DNA from: Lathyrus oleraceus
Taxonomy: Eukaryota; Streptophyta; Magnoliopsida; Fabales; Fabaceae
DNA length: 64,000 bases
Assembly: GCF_024323335.1 (NCBI RefSeq)
Contig: NC_066583.1
Coordinates: 414,048,031-414,112,030, forward strand
Direction of reading: 5' to 3'
Shown piece after piece: positions 46,144-58,286 of the stretch. The notes beneath the pieces were generated by a model. The model saw only the letters and a program-made list of their open reading frames with translations, made no database searches and was not told the origin of the DNA. A program made the translations under genes and the position numbers. Numbering within the stretch: the stretch's first letter is position 1; every line of letters starts with the position of its first letter.

Positions 46144-47865
46144 TGTTGATTCCTTAGGATTGGCAGTAATTTTAGAAAACAAATAATGTAATCATCTCTG
46201 TTGTTTTAATATGTTGGGTTGAAGAAATTCAACATCTGGACCAACATGTCATGTACGATGTCACGACGTCAGGTCTGTGACATCGCACATGTGTAGGAAA
46301 CTGAATTAATTAATTCAGTATATGTCATGGGATCAGCAAGGATATCTGGTGAATATCCTAACTCCCTTGTGGAGGTCTTGAAGACTAAATCAGAATATAT
46401 ATAGGCTCTAAATATGGAGATATATATGGAGTGAGTTTAGGAACTTGAAGACCTTGTTTGTAGCAGAATTTTTCTGCTGAAGTTGCAACAGCAAAGAACA
46501 AGTCTGCTGCAACTTTCTGAAGGCCCAAATCCAGTTGGGTGATTAGGTTATAAATAGCTGATTGTAATCTAGTTTTTGTAAGCCTCTTAGAATGAATTTT
46601 TAAGGGTGTGTGTAAGGTAAACCTCCCAATCTGTGGGAAGGTTACCATGTGTCTCTCAGTGGTAAACCTGAGAGTGTTTGTCACTCAAAGCCTGTAGGCA
46701 AGAGTGATTATGTTCTTGAATGAAGCTGTGAAGCAAGTTCAAGGTGTTTGCACATTACATTGTATTTGTAGTGATAGGAATGGAAACTGGAGGTTTCTAT
46801 CTAGGAGTTCCTAGGTATAGATTGCATTGGGTAGGGATTAAGTGATGAGTTGTAAACGGGGGAGTTTAACTCTGAATTGATACTACTAATAGTGGATCTT
46901 CTTCCTGGCTTGGTAGCCCCCAGATGTAGGTCATGTTGGACTGAACTGGGTTAACAATTTCCTGTGTTTGTTTTCCTTCTGTATGATATAATCATGTCTG
47001 CCAAACTGAGCATGTAATTCAGTCTGTTCAGCAAGATAATAGCAGACCTGATACATAGCCTTCTGTTGGAATGTCAAGCAGAATGTTTTGACATTCATCA
47101 ACAACAGCACATACTGTATAATAAGCTGATGATCTCAGTTCAGTATGTAGTGAAGTCTGGATTTCAAAATCATCACAGACCTGGCCAAAAGATCATTGTG
47201 AACCTGTCAAACTGGGTGTCTTGACAGTTCTTCCAGAAAGCTAATACTGATGTAGAGACTGGTTGGTCTTTTACAGTACAGCAAATTTAGCTCAGTCTGT
47301 TTTCAGGAACCAAACAGACTCAGCATATGGTTCTGGACTTGGATGTCAAACGGAATGTTGTGACATTCACTCCTCACTGCATATGCTAAATTGTTGGATG
47401 GTTAGTTTTCTATTTCAGGATTTTTTCTCAGGCTATTCTTCAGGAATCCACCAGCTGATCTAAAATCTAGGAAACTAACAACTAAGCTACAATTAATGAA
47501 CCTGGCAAATAATCTATGTGCTAGCTCCTTAATAAGTGAAGATTAGTTTAACTTGTTACAACCTTTAATTTAGGAAATACAAGTACATGACCAACAAACT
47601 GGAACAATGTAACAGATGATGTTCAAAACAGGATTGAGACATCGTGCTGATATCGGTGTAGGAAAACAACAGAAGTGAAGGTTATGGTGCACATAACTAA
47701 GGGTTCCTCCTTTCTAGGATGACATAGAAGGAGAGGTCGTGACACTGTGAAAAGGTGCACATTAGTACAGAGTGTAATAACTGTCTTGCTGTAATAGGTA
47801 CAATGTTAGATCAGATGTCGTGACTTGAAGTAGAACATCTGAATACTGACTACGCCAGAATTTCA
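46144..47865 (+). repeat. Right LTR of H
   Basis: 1722 bp, colinear with 40402-42123. TATA box at 46549-46556. Followed by CATGC. Confidence 0.95.
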
Positions 47866-47870
47866 CATGC
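47866..47870. repeat. Right target-site duplication of H (CATGC)
   Basis: Same five bases as 40397-40401. Confidence 0.95.
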
Positions 47871-48393
47871 TTGTCATAATGTGCATAAGAAAGAAAGATA
47901 TGAGCTTGGTCCGTGCAATGGTGTAGCTTTGGAAGCCTACACTCTTTGGGTGAAGAAGAGAGCTATGGAGTTGAAAATTCCTTATCCTTGTGAGAGACCT
48001 ATATCTATGGTTGTTGGTGAGCCATTAACTCTCCCTAACCAAGATGTAGAGGAGTTGGAAGACGCACTCGCCAAGATGAAGCAAGAGAAAGATATGTGGG
48101 AAGAGCATTTCCGTACTTTGAGAAAGAAGCATGAAGAGTTGCAGTTGTAGTCTAAGGACAAAGATGCACTTATTGAGCTTCTTGAAAACCGAGTGACAAA
48201 GAGACAGAGAGAGCCGGAGGTTTCATCTTCCTCTAGCATGCTTCATCCTTTCGTCGCTTGGAAGAAGATTGTTCATCATCTTGTCCTCGAGAAGACTCCG
48301 ATGAAGGCTTCTTTTGAGACTGAGATTCGACGTATTCGAAGAAAGTACGCGCCTTCAGCCATATCTTTTGACGTTGTTGTTAGGGATCCTTAG
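47871..48393 (+). pseudogene. ORF1 of element B, downstream part
   Basis: Continues ORF1 after the H insertion: NVHKKERYELGPCNGVALEA, YTLWVKKRAMELKIPYPCER, then a Lys/Glu-rich coiled coil (DALAKMKQEKDMWEEHFRTL) ending at a TAG (48148-48150). It resumes as SKDKDALIELLENRVTKRQR and runs to the stop at 48391-48393. It matches ORF1 of A at 25313-25798. Confidence 0.85.
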
Positions 48394-48522
48394 GATGACT
48401 AGTCTCCTTTTCTCTTGTATTTTTAATTTTGGTTTCTGAAATTGTACTCAGTGTAATCCTTCCAGATATATAAATAAAAAGAGATTTATATGGTCATTTC
48501 AAATTGTTGCAATTGTTGTTAA

Positions 48523-48590
<68 letters not shown>

Positions 48591-48684
48591 AAATGATATA
48601 GTAAGTTCCTTGAAAATAATCATTTTCGTATGCAGGTTTCTCTTTTGCCAAATGTCTCATTGGTGTTTCTTCTGTGCTTCAGCT
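48394..48684 (+). other. ORF1-gag spacer with microsatellite
   Basis: Non-coding spacer between ORF1 and gag of B. It contains the (TA)n run at 48523-48586 and a GTATGCAGG sequence at 48629-48637 that resembles a 3' splice site shortly before the gag start. Confidence 0.7.
48523..48586. repeat. (TA)n microsatellite
   Basis: About 32 uninterrupted TA units. Confidence 0.97.
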
Positions 48685-49352
48685 ATGTTGACTCATCGGT
48701 ACAACACTCGCGCCAATCATCTGAGAATCATGGAACATCTTGAGCAAGAGAACAGAGAGTTGAAGGACGAGATCGCTCGACTGACTGCCATGATGGAGTC
48801 AGTATTGGCTGCTCAGAGTCAATCTTCTCCAACACCCGTAACTCCTCCTCCTTAGAGGACTGTTATTTCAGAGGTGGCTACCTCTACCATGCATGCTGCT
48901 ACTACTCACTTTGCGCCTGCTATGCCTGTCGAATTCCCATGGGGAATGCCGCCGAACTTCATGCCTGAAGGCTTTGCGCCTACTTTTACTTCTATGCCGA
49001 CATCTAGTCTGGTCATGTCCGTGCCACCTCCAGTTGTGCACACCTTACCTCGTATAGAGGACACCATTTATCATTCTAAGCCGTCTGAGGGTACGGATGT
49101 TTATGAGAAAATGGACAAGATGAAGGATCAATTTCTTGAGTTGCGCAAGGAATTGAAGACGTTGAGAGGTAAGAACTTGTTTGGAAATGTGATGATGAGT
49201 TATGTCTGGTGCCGAATGTGAAGATTATGGTGAAATTCAAAGTACCTAACTTTGAAAAATACAAAGGGAACACATGTCCGCTCAGCCATCTAGTGATGTA
49301 TGCCCGCAAGATGTCTACCCAAACTGATAACGATCAACTGTTGATACACTAC
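48685..49352 (+). pseudogene. gag: gag of element B, upstream part
   Basis: Starts MLTHRYNTRANHLRIMEHLE with a coiled-coil segment (EQENRELKDEIARLTAMMES), hits a TAG at 48853-48855, continues through ATTHFAPAMPVEFPWGMPPN and a second helix region (MDKMKDQFLELRKELK), shifts frame near 49190, and reads FKVPNFEKYKGNTCPLSHLV and MSTQTDNDQLLIHY up to element C at 49353. It parallels the gag piece of A. Gag would build the particle; this copy cannot. Confidence 0.9.
49348..49352. repeat. Left target-site duplication of C (ACTAC)
   Basis: ACTAC immediately left of C, repeated at 55425-55429. Confidence 0.93.
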
Positions 49353-50250
49353 TGTAGCGGTAAATTCATGATCATCGAGTTATGGATAAGCTAGAGATCA
49401 AATAACAAGAGTTGCCACCACGCTTTTATTGTTTCCAAGGGAAAACGGAAAAAGTACGAACAAAACCCAAAAAGTAAGAAGTTTTCAAATTAAAACTAAT
49501 AGAATCTCAGAGATTACAGGTAAGGGGGTTGGTTACATAGAGGGAAGGTGTTAGCACCCAAGGTGTCCTAGGTACTCCTAGGGAGCCCTTTTTGTGTGCA
49601 TATGTATTTGGTATAAAGTGATGTTTACAAACAAATAGAATGAGAAGATGAGAAAAGAATTCATTAATTATATTGTTGTGTTTGACAAGACCTTCGGTCT
49701 TGTGCCTATGCACCAACATAAAAATGAGGGATCAAAACCTCGTAGTTCGTGATACAAATTTCAAAGTGGATGCATTGCATTTTAAAAAATTAAGTTTGAA
49801 AGGCACAAAGGTCTAAAAATGGTTTGAATGAGTTAGTTCTTTTTGGATTTTTCAAAGTTTAAGTAAAGTATAGTTAAGTTTATTTACAAGTTTGATTAAG
49901 AAAAGATGTTTGAAAAAGAAATGGCATAACCACAAATACTTGTGTGACATTTCCACAAGTCCTAATTCTAAGTTCATAACTCCACAATGATGCAAAGGAT
50001 AGTAACCACAAGTCCATGCATCAGGATAACCAAGTTTCTTTTTAGGTTTTTTCTCATTAGTGTTTTCTTTACAAAGATATGAAAGTAAAGTCCAAATGGA
50101 CAAAGAACAAATGACATAACCAAAAACAATAAGATATGAAATGCTAAACATAAAGTATAAAGTAAATGGAATAAAGTAAAAGAGCATGAAGTAAATGATA
50201 AGGAAATAAAAGTTAATACAAGTAAAAATGTTAGTAAATGGTGTTTATTA
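49353..50250 (-). repeat. Partial 3' LTR of C
   Basis: Plus positions 49353-49925 follow 50712-51290 closely (same GGTAAATTCATGATCATCGAG start). Beyond about 49925 the match becomes patchy, with internal deletions. Ends on the plus strand at the leader junction near 50250, estimated to within tens of bases. Confidence 0.75.
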
Positions 50251-50711
50251 CGACTCAGCGACCCATAATATTCTCAAGAGAAACTCGTCTGAGTGTAGTA
50301 TCGTGTAACAACTGTTATCAAGCCTACACTTGAGCGGTCTCCGCACTACGTCCTAAATAGGCCAAGAGGTGTAAATGTTCTACGGTTCTCAGCTTCTCGG
50401 ACCCAGATTAGAGATAGTAAGGCCTAACCACAAATACTTGTGTGACATTTCCAAATCCAAAAGAGTCTCCATTGAGCAGATGGATCTCAAGCCAACATGT
50501 TAAGGACTACTCCAAACAAGTCGAACATGACTATACCATCCTCCTATCTTTATTTCACTCATGTTCGGGTTAGAACTTATCTCACCACTCAGAGATCACC
50601 AAGCACAACAAGCAGATTATATCACGCAAACAAATATACAATTATATACACACAAATAAGTAGGATAAACCCACTGGAGACTACTCCCCAGCAGAGTCTG
50701 CACTTAATTTT
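50251..50711 (-). other. Leader and primer site of C
   Basis: Inverse of B's 38598-39060. The primer site on the minus strand is TGCAGACTCTGCTGGGG (50686-50702). No gene. Confidence 0.82.
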
Positions 50712-53700
50712 TGTAATGGTAAATTCATGATCATCGAGCTATGGATAAGCTAGACATCAAATAATAAGAGTCGCCACCGCACTTTTATTGTTTCCAAGGG
50801 AAAAGGGAAAAAGTAAGAACAAAACCCAAAAGTAAGAAGTTTTCAAATCGAAACTAATAAAATGTCAGAGATTACAGGTAAGGAGGTTGGTTACACAGAG
50901 GGAAGGTGTTAGCACTCAAAGTATCCTAGGTACTCCTAGGGAGCCCTTTTTTGTGTGCATATCTATTTTGTACAAAGTGATGTTTACAAACAAATAGAAC
51001 GGGGGGATGAGAAAAGAATTCATTAATTATATTTTTGTGTTTGACAATACCTTCGGACTTATGCCTACGTACCAACATAAAAATGAGGGATCAAAACCTC
51101 GTATTTCGTGATATAAATTTCAAAGTGGATGCATTGTTTTTAACAAAAATTAAGTTTGAAAGGCACAAAGGCCTAAAAATGGTTTGAATGGGTTAGTTCT
51201 TTTTGGAGTTTTTTAAAGTTTAAGTCAAGTATAGTTAAGTTTATTTACAAGTTTGATTGAAGAAAAGAAGTTTGAAAATGCAATGGCATAAGGCCAAAGT
51301 TGCTATCTTTTTGCAAAGTGGTCAAATTTTAGAATAAAATAAGTTCAATCAAAGAAGGTTTTGAAAAAGGAGGGAGATGTTTTGAAATTAAAAAATAGGG
51401 AGAAGATGAAAAGACTAATCATATGTACAAAATTAAAAGTTAAGAGTTAAAACGATCTGAACAAATAAGTAGTAATCTAATAGACAAGAATGTCAATAGA
51501 AACCCAGAATTCCCTTGGACTTTTAGAATCAAGCACCACATAAATGCACAATTATATTATCTTGAAGATCAAGGCATCAAATAAAGATGGCCACATCCAA
51601 ACTTATCCATTCCATGATCTTCTTCAAGGTAGCCCATGTAACAGATTAATTCCACAAGTCACAGGTTCAAAATAACAGCTTCACAATGATCATGTTGCAA
51701 ATGAACTTAGAGAGATCTTGAATGATGTATCATATGAAGTTTCAACTTTCAAGCGCTTGATTTCTCAACAAGTTGGCATTGGCCAAGTCCTTTAGCATAA
51801 GAATGTTGCCTAAATTCTAAGTCAATTTGTCCAAGATCAAGCCAACAGTCTACACAAAAGTTTTTAGGGTTTTTGTTGTTATTATGTACATTAATGGTCA
51901 AAGACCACACAAACAAGCAAAGTATACACAAACAAGAAATATCACACAATATGGTCCAAGTGGACAAAGTGAAAATTCAATTAACATAAGCAATTAGAAT
52001 GATATTAACAATGGCAAATGTATAAAAGCTAAAATTAAATGGAATTAAAGTAAAGGGCTTGAAATTAAAAGTTAGTAGCTAATAGGTTAGAAGTTAGTAT
52101 TGTTTTGTTTTTGCTTTTCATTCTTAGACATTCTTTGGAGAACACTCAACCTACTTATCACAAGCATGAATCCTTGAGCAAAAACATCTTCCAAAGGAAG
52201 GAAAGAAGGCCAAGTTTCCACACAATACCATGAAAGAAGGGAGACTTACAATCTCACTAACTAAAATGCTATGCCTTTTATGTCACAAATTTAGCACTAT
52301 GTTAAGCAATCGTAATTGGACTTATGTAGAAGTCACAACTATTTGAGACCGGGCAATAGAATTTTGGTGTTAATGCATGTCAGAGACATAGTATTATGAA
52401 CTATGCTCATGAAACATACCACACACAAAAAAAGAATATGAAAAAGGTGTGGCCTAATCTCATCCATACTCATGTTAATTTTCAATCAACTAGCATTACG
52501 ACTTTGAGATATCATAGGGCAAATGAGATGAATGCATAAAGAAGGGGAGTGAGATGAAATAGGAGGGGAATAGATGAAATCTCAAATTGATCAAAGGAGG
52601 ACCTTTACCAAATTAATATCATTCATTCATTTTGGGAGATGGAATGTACATTCCATCAATCCCCTAAATCAAATAATATTAATTTGACAAAGTCAAATCA
52701 ACCTTAATCAAGGCCCAACAACAAGAGTCAAACATAAACAAGTCATCACAATTGGTCAACAAATTTATTTGGCATTTATTCCAATTAAAAAAAAATACTA
52801 AAATAATACATTTAAATTAAATATGGTTTGTCAAATTCCTAAAACCTCATCAAAATACCAAATAAATGGTCATGAGATTTATCATAGGTCAAACAAGGTC
52901 ACAGGACCTTAGAGAATTTTTTTTAGAATTTTAAAAGACTTAAAAGTATTTTTAAATAATTAAAAACAAATTAAAAATCAATTAAATCGTGAAAAATATT
53001 AATAATGATCCAAAAAATAATTTTAATTCGTAATATGAAAGAGGAAAATATTTGAAATTTTTTGGTGAAACTCTCATATTTTTGGATCAATATTAAACTT
53101 AATATGAATTATGAAAATAAAGAAATTAAAATGAAATTCAAATAATCAGAAAAAACGTGGACCACTTGATCTCCCTCATTAATTGAGGTGGCAGATCAAG
53201 TGGCCACCAGCGCGCGTTCCATGTGGTCTCTAGTCAATTGAGCAACACGTTTGGTAATTAGAAACAACGCTCAGGGTTAAAACAATTTAAGTGGATCCTA
53301 TGGTTGGAGACTTGCTAACACACGGCCGGAGCTGTAGCTCCGGTCTTCTTCTCCGGTGGACCTCACCGGACTGGTCCACCTTCAACCATCCCCAGAACAA
53401 AAAAGGAGGACATGATCTGAAAGGAAAAATGGCGTAGATCACGAATTTCACCTCAATTTTAAATAACTCCTCAAATATAAAAAGATATGAGGAGTTGAAA
53501 TTTGAGGTATGTCAACTGAGTTACTTCGATTTGACCTCTAAGCAACTCAATCTTCTTGCCAACATTGGTAGGACTTCAGACAACCAAAGAATCAAGAGAA
53601 TTGAGCAAGATTGAGAGAGAATCGAAGAGATGAAGTTTTTTGAAAATTACCTTCAATGCAATGCATTTCTTGATGTGTCTTGCTCCAAACACGATCTGAT

Positions 53701-55424
53701 CACACTTGAGAAGCTAGCAGGAAGTGATTGATGAGGTTGCAAGCCTTTGGATCTTGGAGTTTTTGAATCTCCAACGGTTGAGATTCAAACCCAAATTTCA
53801 AGTTGAAATTTATCAGATTTTCCTTTGCAATGAGAGGGTTTCAATGAGGGGCAAAGCTGGCGCGCAAGATGTGTTCAATTCTGAGCAGAAGGGGCTCTAT
53901 TTATAGTTGCAGCAAGTGATAATTGCACCTTCAAATTCACTTTCCAAAATTGGCAAATGATGATGCATGGATGCATGGGCTCGTACAGGCCCATGAGATC
54001 ATTGCTTAAGGTCCACAAATGAGTGTGAGAGGGTCTGAAATCAACTTGGATTGCAAGGCAAGTGTGTGTGAAGATTTGAAGTCTGATTTTTGCCAAATGA
54101 TGATACCATGTTCATGCCTTGCGCAGCCTTAGCAATTCTTCTCCAAAATGGATGAACGTAAACTTTTTGGAAAGGTTAGTTCAAGAAGAATAACTTTAAT
54201 GTTTAACACTTTTCCATTTGAAGCTTGTATCATGATGAAATTAGAGGTAGAAGTTTGGAAATTTCAACATGTTGAAATTTTTTCTAAGTGTCAAGCCATA
54301 TATCTCAATATTCCACCTTGCTTAACTTTTTATGTGAGCTTCAAATGAGAAATGTGTCTTCATCAAAGTTGTATCTCTTTCAAAGACCTTCAAACTGGTC
54401 ACCAATTTCAAGACATTTGGATTTGAACTGATAGAGTTATGCATTTTTGAAGTTTGGAAAAATCACTTGTTCAATCGTATAGGTCAAAAGTGACCTATAA
54501 TGTAGCCTCATATCACATGCTCATAAAAGTTGAATTTTGGATGTTACTCCAAACATCAAAGTTGAATTAGACATCTTTAATTTGATAGTGCAACTTGGAA
54601 ATATTTCATCTCATAAAAATTGAGCAAGTTATTGCCTTGGGAAGTGGACTTTCAAATTAGGGTTTAGACAAAATGACCTATAATGTTTCAACATAGAAAA
54701 TGATTTTCCAAGCAAAACTAGCTCTAGGTCTCAACGTGAAAGTTGTTTGGAATGTCATTTAGAGTAAGCTTGCTCTTGGAATAATTTTCATATGGTGAAA
54801 ATTGTAGGAGACAGGGTCTAGGGAGACCTAGTTTTGATCAGATGAATTCATCTGACCAACCACCATCAACCAACTTGCCAATATTCAATTCTCTTGACTT
54901 TCTAGGACCATGGTAGATCATATATGCATAATATGATGAATTTTGAAGTGTCCCTTGATAAATTTGATCAATTGTAGAGTTAGCTTGTTGAAGAAGTTAC
55001 TCAAGATACCCAGTCAAACTAGGGTTTCCAAAGCAAATCATCCTCAAACTCTTGAAGAAAACTTGATCAATATAACATGTAGAGATCATTGGGACTCATA
55101 TATGATGCTCATAACCATTCTTGTATCAATTCATGGTTGTTCTCTTTGTCATGAGGGTCTCAAACCCTATATATGAACTTGATAGATCAATGGGGATCAT
55201 GCCCTACCTACAAAAGTGTTAGGCAAATGCAAAGACATATTTTTGGTATTTTGTTTAGTAAAATGATAAAATACAAGTATGATACAATCACAAAGTGCTT
55301 GCTGGTCTCTCCCAAAACAAACCCAATGAAAGAGGGGTAAGGAGGATGCCAAGGTATGATCCCAATGCTAATGCTTATGATGAAAGTGCATGAGGGATCT
55401 TAGGGTCAAATTTGGGGTCTTACA
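50712..55424 (-). repeat. 5' LTR of C
   Basis: 4713 bp, starting TGTAAGACCCCAAATTTGACC at 55424 and ending ACCATTACA at 50712 on the minus strand. TATA box at 53897-53905. Related along its length to the B LTR and, for its first 1.4 kb, to the A 3' LTR. Non-coding. Confidence 0.9.
53897..53905 (-). promoter_or_regulatory. TATA box of the C LTR
   Basis: TATAAATAG on the minus strand in the conserved LTR position. Confidence 0.6.
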
Positions 55425-55429
55425 ACTAC
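55425..55429. repeat. Right target-site duplication of C (ACTAC)
   Basis: Same five bases as 49348-49352; gag resumes directly after. Confidence 0.93.
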
Positions 55430-56446
55430 TTCCAAGACAATTTGACCGATGATGCCCTTTGTTGGTATATGGGGTTGGACAGTGCAAGCATTCACACTTT
55501 CAACGACTTGGGAGAAGATTTTGTCAAGCAATATAAGTACAACGTGGATATGGCGCCTGATAGAGACCAGTTGAGGTCTATGTCTCAGAAAGATAAAGAG
55601 ACATTCAAAGAGTATGCGCAGAGGTGGAAAGAGTTGGCTGCTCAGATTACCCCTCATTTAGAGGATAAGGAAATGACAAAAATATTTTTGAAGACCCTGA
55701 GTTCATCTCATTATGAATGTATGATTGCCAGTGCCCCCAATGACTTTACTGAAAGTGTAAACATGGGGATGAGGCTTGAGGAAGGTGTCCGAGAAGGACG
55801 TTTGTCAAAGGAGGAAGCATCATCAAGTAAGAGATATGGCAGCAATTTTGGAAAGAAGAAAGATAGCGAAGCTAATGCAAATTCTAGTGGGAGGCAGAAG
55901 AGGCCTCAGACCAGAAAGAATTAACCATCCCGTCAACACCGTCATCAAGTATCTTCAGTAATTCCTATATTCCCGAATAATCAAGCAACACCAATTCACC
56001 AACAACAACGTCAACAACAACAACCCCAACAACGAACAAACACCTACAACAACAAGATTACCAACAATCATCATCAACAAAACTTTGAAAGGAAGCAGGT
56101 CTCTTTTGAACCGATTCCTATGACTTATGCAGAGATTTACCCATCTCTGGTTCTCAAAAACCTACTCCAACCGAGAAACCCGCCACAAATTCCAGAACCA
56201 CTTCCATGGTGGTACAGGCCTGAACTCCGTTGTGCTTTTCACCAAGGCGCACCCGGACATTACGTAGAGAATTGCTATCCGCTCAAGTATGAGGTTCAAA
56301 AGCTAGTAAAGAGTGGAATGGTGTCCTTTGAGGACCGTGCACCAAATGTGAAAGCAAATCAATTGCTCGCTCATGGGAATTATTATGTTAATATGGTGGA
56401 CAGTTGTCTTGGGGAGTTTAAAGTGTTTGATGTTCGTTTCATCTAG
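55430..56446 (+). pseudogene. gag: gag of element B, downstream part
   Basis: Resumes gag after C with FQDNLTDDALCWYMGLDSAS, FNDLGEDFVKQYKYNVDMAP and FKEYAQRWKELAAQI (core retrotransposon gag domain), then a basic Ser-rich tail. A TAA at 55921-55923 stops it, followed in frame by a Gln/Asn-rich linker, then the C-terminal part from about 56120 with AEIYPSLVLKNLLQPRNPP and a zinc-knuckle-like CAFHQGAPGHYVENC. Ends at a TAG 56444-56446. It is homologous to gag of F (identical FKEYAQRW) but clearly a different subfamily. Confidence 0.92.
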
Positions 56447-58035
56447 AGGTCCTTGGTGACGATGTGTAAGGACATTTATATGGTGAGTGATTGTGAGCAT
56501 GACCATGATGGTTGTGCTATCTGCAGTGTCAACCCGAGAGGTTATGAGGTTATGAAAAGGGACATTCAGCATTGATGGATGAAGGCATGATTCAGACTGT
56601 TCAATCCCGTCATGTAGATGACGATGTGAATGTCATAGTGCCCGTTTTCAAGAATCCCGAGAGAGTGGTGATTCAGTACGACAGCAGTAACAGTAACAGT
56701 GTCAACAACAGATCAGTATCGTCGTTGGTCATACGGTTAGCGGGTCCAGTCCTGTATTCATCCGATAAAGTTGTTCCGTATCAGTACAATGCAACAATGA
56801 TGAAGGATGGTCAAGAGGTCCCATTGTCTACAACCAACTCTGTAGTGAGAATTGTTGATGTTACCAAGGTGACCCGTAGTGGTCGTGTGTTTGGGCCGGT
56901 GTTCCCAAAAGACAAAGAAGAATCAGCTGTTAGTAAGGAGGTGGAAATGCCTGCTGTAGATCCGGTTAGTGCTTCAAAGTGTAAGTCTGGGGAACCCAGC
57001 AATTTGAAGGCTAATGATGATGATGAGGTTCTTCGTCTAATCAAGAAGAGAGAGTTCAATGTGATAGAGCAGTTGCTCTAAACACCCTCGAAAATTTCAG
57101 TATTGTCTCTACTTATGAATTCAGAAGCACATAGAGAAGCACTGCAAAGAGTTCTTGAGCAAGCATTTGTGGAACATGATGTTACGGTGGATCAATTCGA
57201 TCATATTGTGGCTAACATCACTTCCTGCAACAATCTCAGCTTCTGTGATGAAGAACTCCCTGAGGAGGGTAGAAATCATAACTTGGCTTTGCATATCTCT
57301 ATGAATTGCAAAGATGATGCTTTCTATAATGTGATTGTTGACACTGGGTCATCACTAAATGTGCTGCCAAAGTCAACTCTGTCAAAGCTATCATATCAAG
57401 GAGCGCCTATGACGGTTCACACAAAACAGTTATTGGTGAAGTGGACCTTTAAGTGATTTTCATATTACTTTTCAAGTAACGGATATCCACCCGACCTACA
57501 GTGTCTGTTGGGAAAGCCATGGATCCAGGGAGCAGGAGTTGTTACCTCCATATTGCATCAGAAGCTCAAATTCGTGAAGAATGGAAAGTTTGTTATTATT
57601 GGTGGAGAAAAGGCATTGTTGGTTAGCCACCTATCCTCTTTCTGTTATGTCGAAGCTGAGGATGAGGTTGGAACTCCGTTCCAAGCCTTATCTATTGCTG
57701 CTGAAAAGAGAGTTGGGGCACCTATGTCCTCATTGAAAGATGCAAAGAAGATTGTTGAAGAACGCAATGTTGATAAGTGGGGGCGCATGGTAGAGGTCTC
57801 CAACAACAAAGGTAGAACCGGTCTGGGCTTTCAACGAGGTTCATCAACTGTAAGGTCTGAGGATATGCAACTTAGCTTTCGTAGCGGAGGGTTCATTCAT
57901 GGAAATGAACAACACTTAGCTGCTGTTCTAGAGGATGACGAATAGGAAGACTGCACCAATTTAGTGACGCCTGGAAAGGCTTGCAACAATTGGATTGTTG
58001 TTGATATTCCTGTTATTTTGCATCAATCTAAGTAA
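56447..58035 (+). pseudogene. pro: Protease region of element B
   Basis: A linker ORF (56572-57081, ending in a TAA after EFNVIEQLL) leads into the aspartic protease, with HNLALHISMNCKDDAFYNVI and the catalytic IVDTGSSLNVLPKS around 57330-57380. A small deletion and frameshift at about 57440-57500 removes the middle of the domain; the frame resumes GKPWIQGAGVVTSILHQKL at 57508. Downstream, a Gly-rich NNKGRTGLGFQRGSS segment (about 57800-57850) recalls a G-patch. A TAG at 57943-57945 and the ORF end TAA at 58033-58035 follow. The protease would process Gag and Pol; this copy is broken. Confidence 0.88.
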
Positions 58036-58286
58036 TTGCTTTTATATGTTTTAAAAATCCTTCTCCTATGCCTAAGGGAGAAGTGAACATTGTTTGGGCA
58101 TTTTGAAATTGATCATTAATAAAATTAATTCTATTCATCCACATCTATGATGTTTTGTTTTTACTTTTTTCTTTATTCTGAAAATTGAAATCACGAAAAA
58201 CATTAATAAATAATGTAATTGTCCATCTGCATAATATTTGGTCACAAATTCACTTTTCTAAAATCAAAATATGAAATCATTATGCA
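58036..58286 (+). other. Intron-like spacer of element B
   Basis: AT-rich non-coding spacer ending ATTATGCAG (58278-58286), identical to the end of the spacer in F at 8801-8809. Both spacers contain a CTTCTCC(T/C)ATGCC segment and GAGAAGTGA. Likely the Ogre intron or its 3' part. Confidence 0.68.

Larger units (their letters stand above)
40402..47865 (+). mobile_element. Element H: young copia-type LTR element without gag or pol
   Basis: 7464 bp with two 1722-bp LTRs, perfect 5-bp target duplication CATGC, an initiator tRNA-Met primer site and a polypurine tract. The 4-kb interior shows no gag, protease, integrase or reverse transcriptase motif that I can recognise. By eye there are about six single-base differences and no indels between the LTRs, so insertion was recent. 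It fits the description of a large non-autonomous (LARD-like) derivative mobilised by a copia relative. It sits in ORF1 of B. Confidence 0.92.
49353..55424 (-). mobile_element. Element C: Ogre-like element reduced to LTR, leader and LTR end
   Basis: 6072 bp flanked by ACTAC on both sides. On the minus strand: complete 5' LTR (55424-50712), primer site, about 460 bp of leader, then a jump to a partial, rearranged 3' LTR end (about 50250-49353). All coding sequence is lost, yet the outer LTR ends and target duplication are intact, so the deletion happened after insertion or the element entered in deleted form. Confidence 0.9.

Noticed and set aside
49353..55424. Element C as a simple solo LTR
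   Set aside because: It contains a primer site and leader (50251-50711) between two LTR-derived parts, so it is an internally deleted element.
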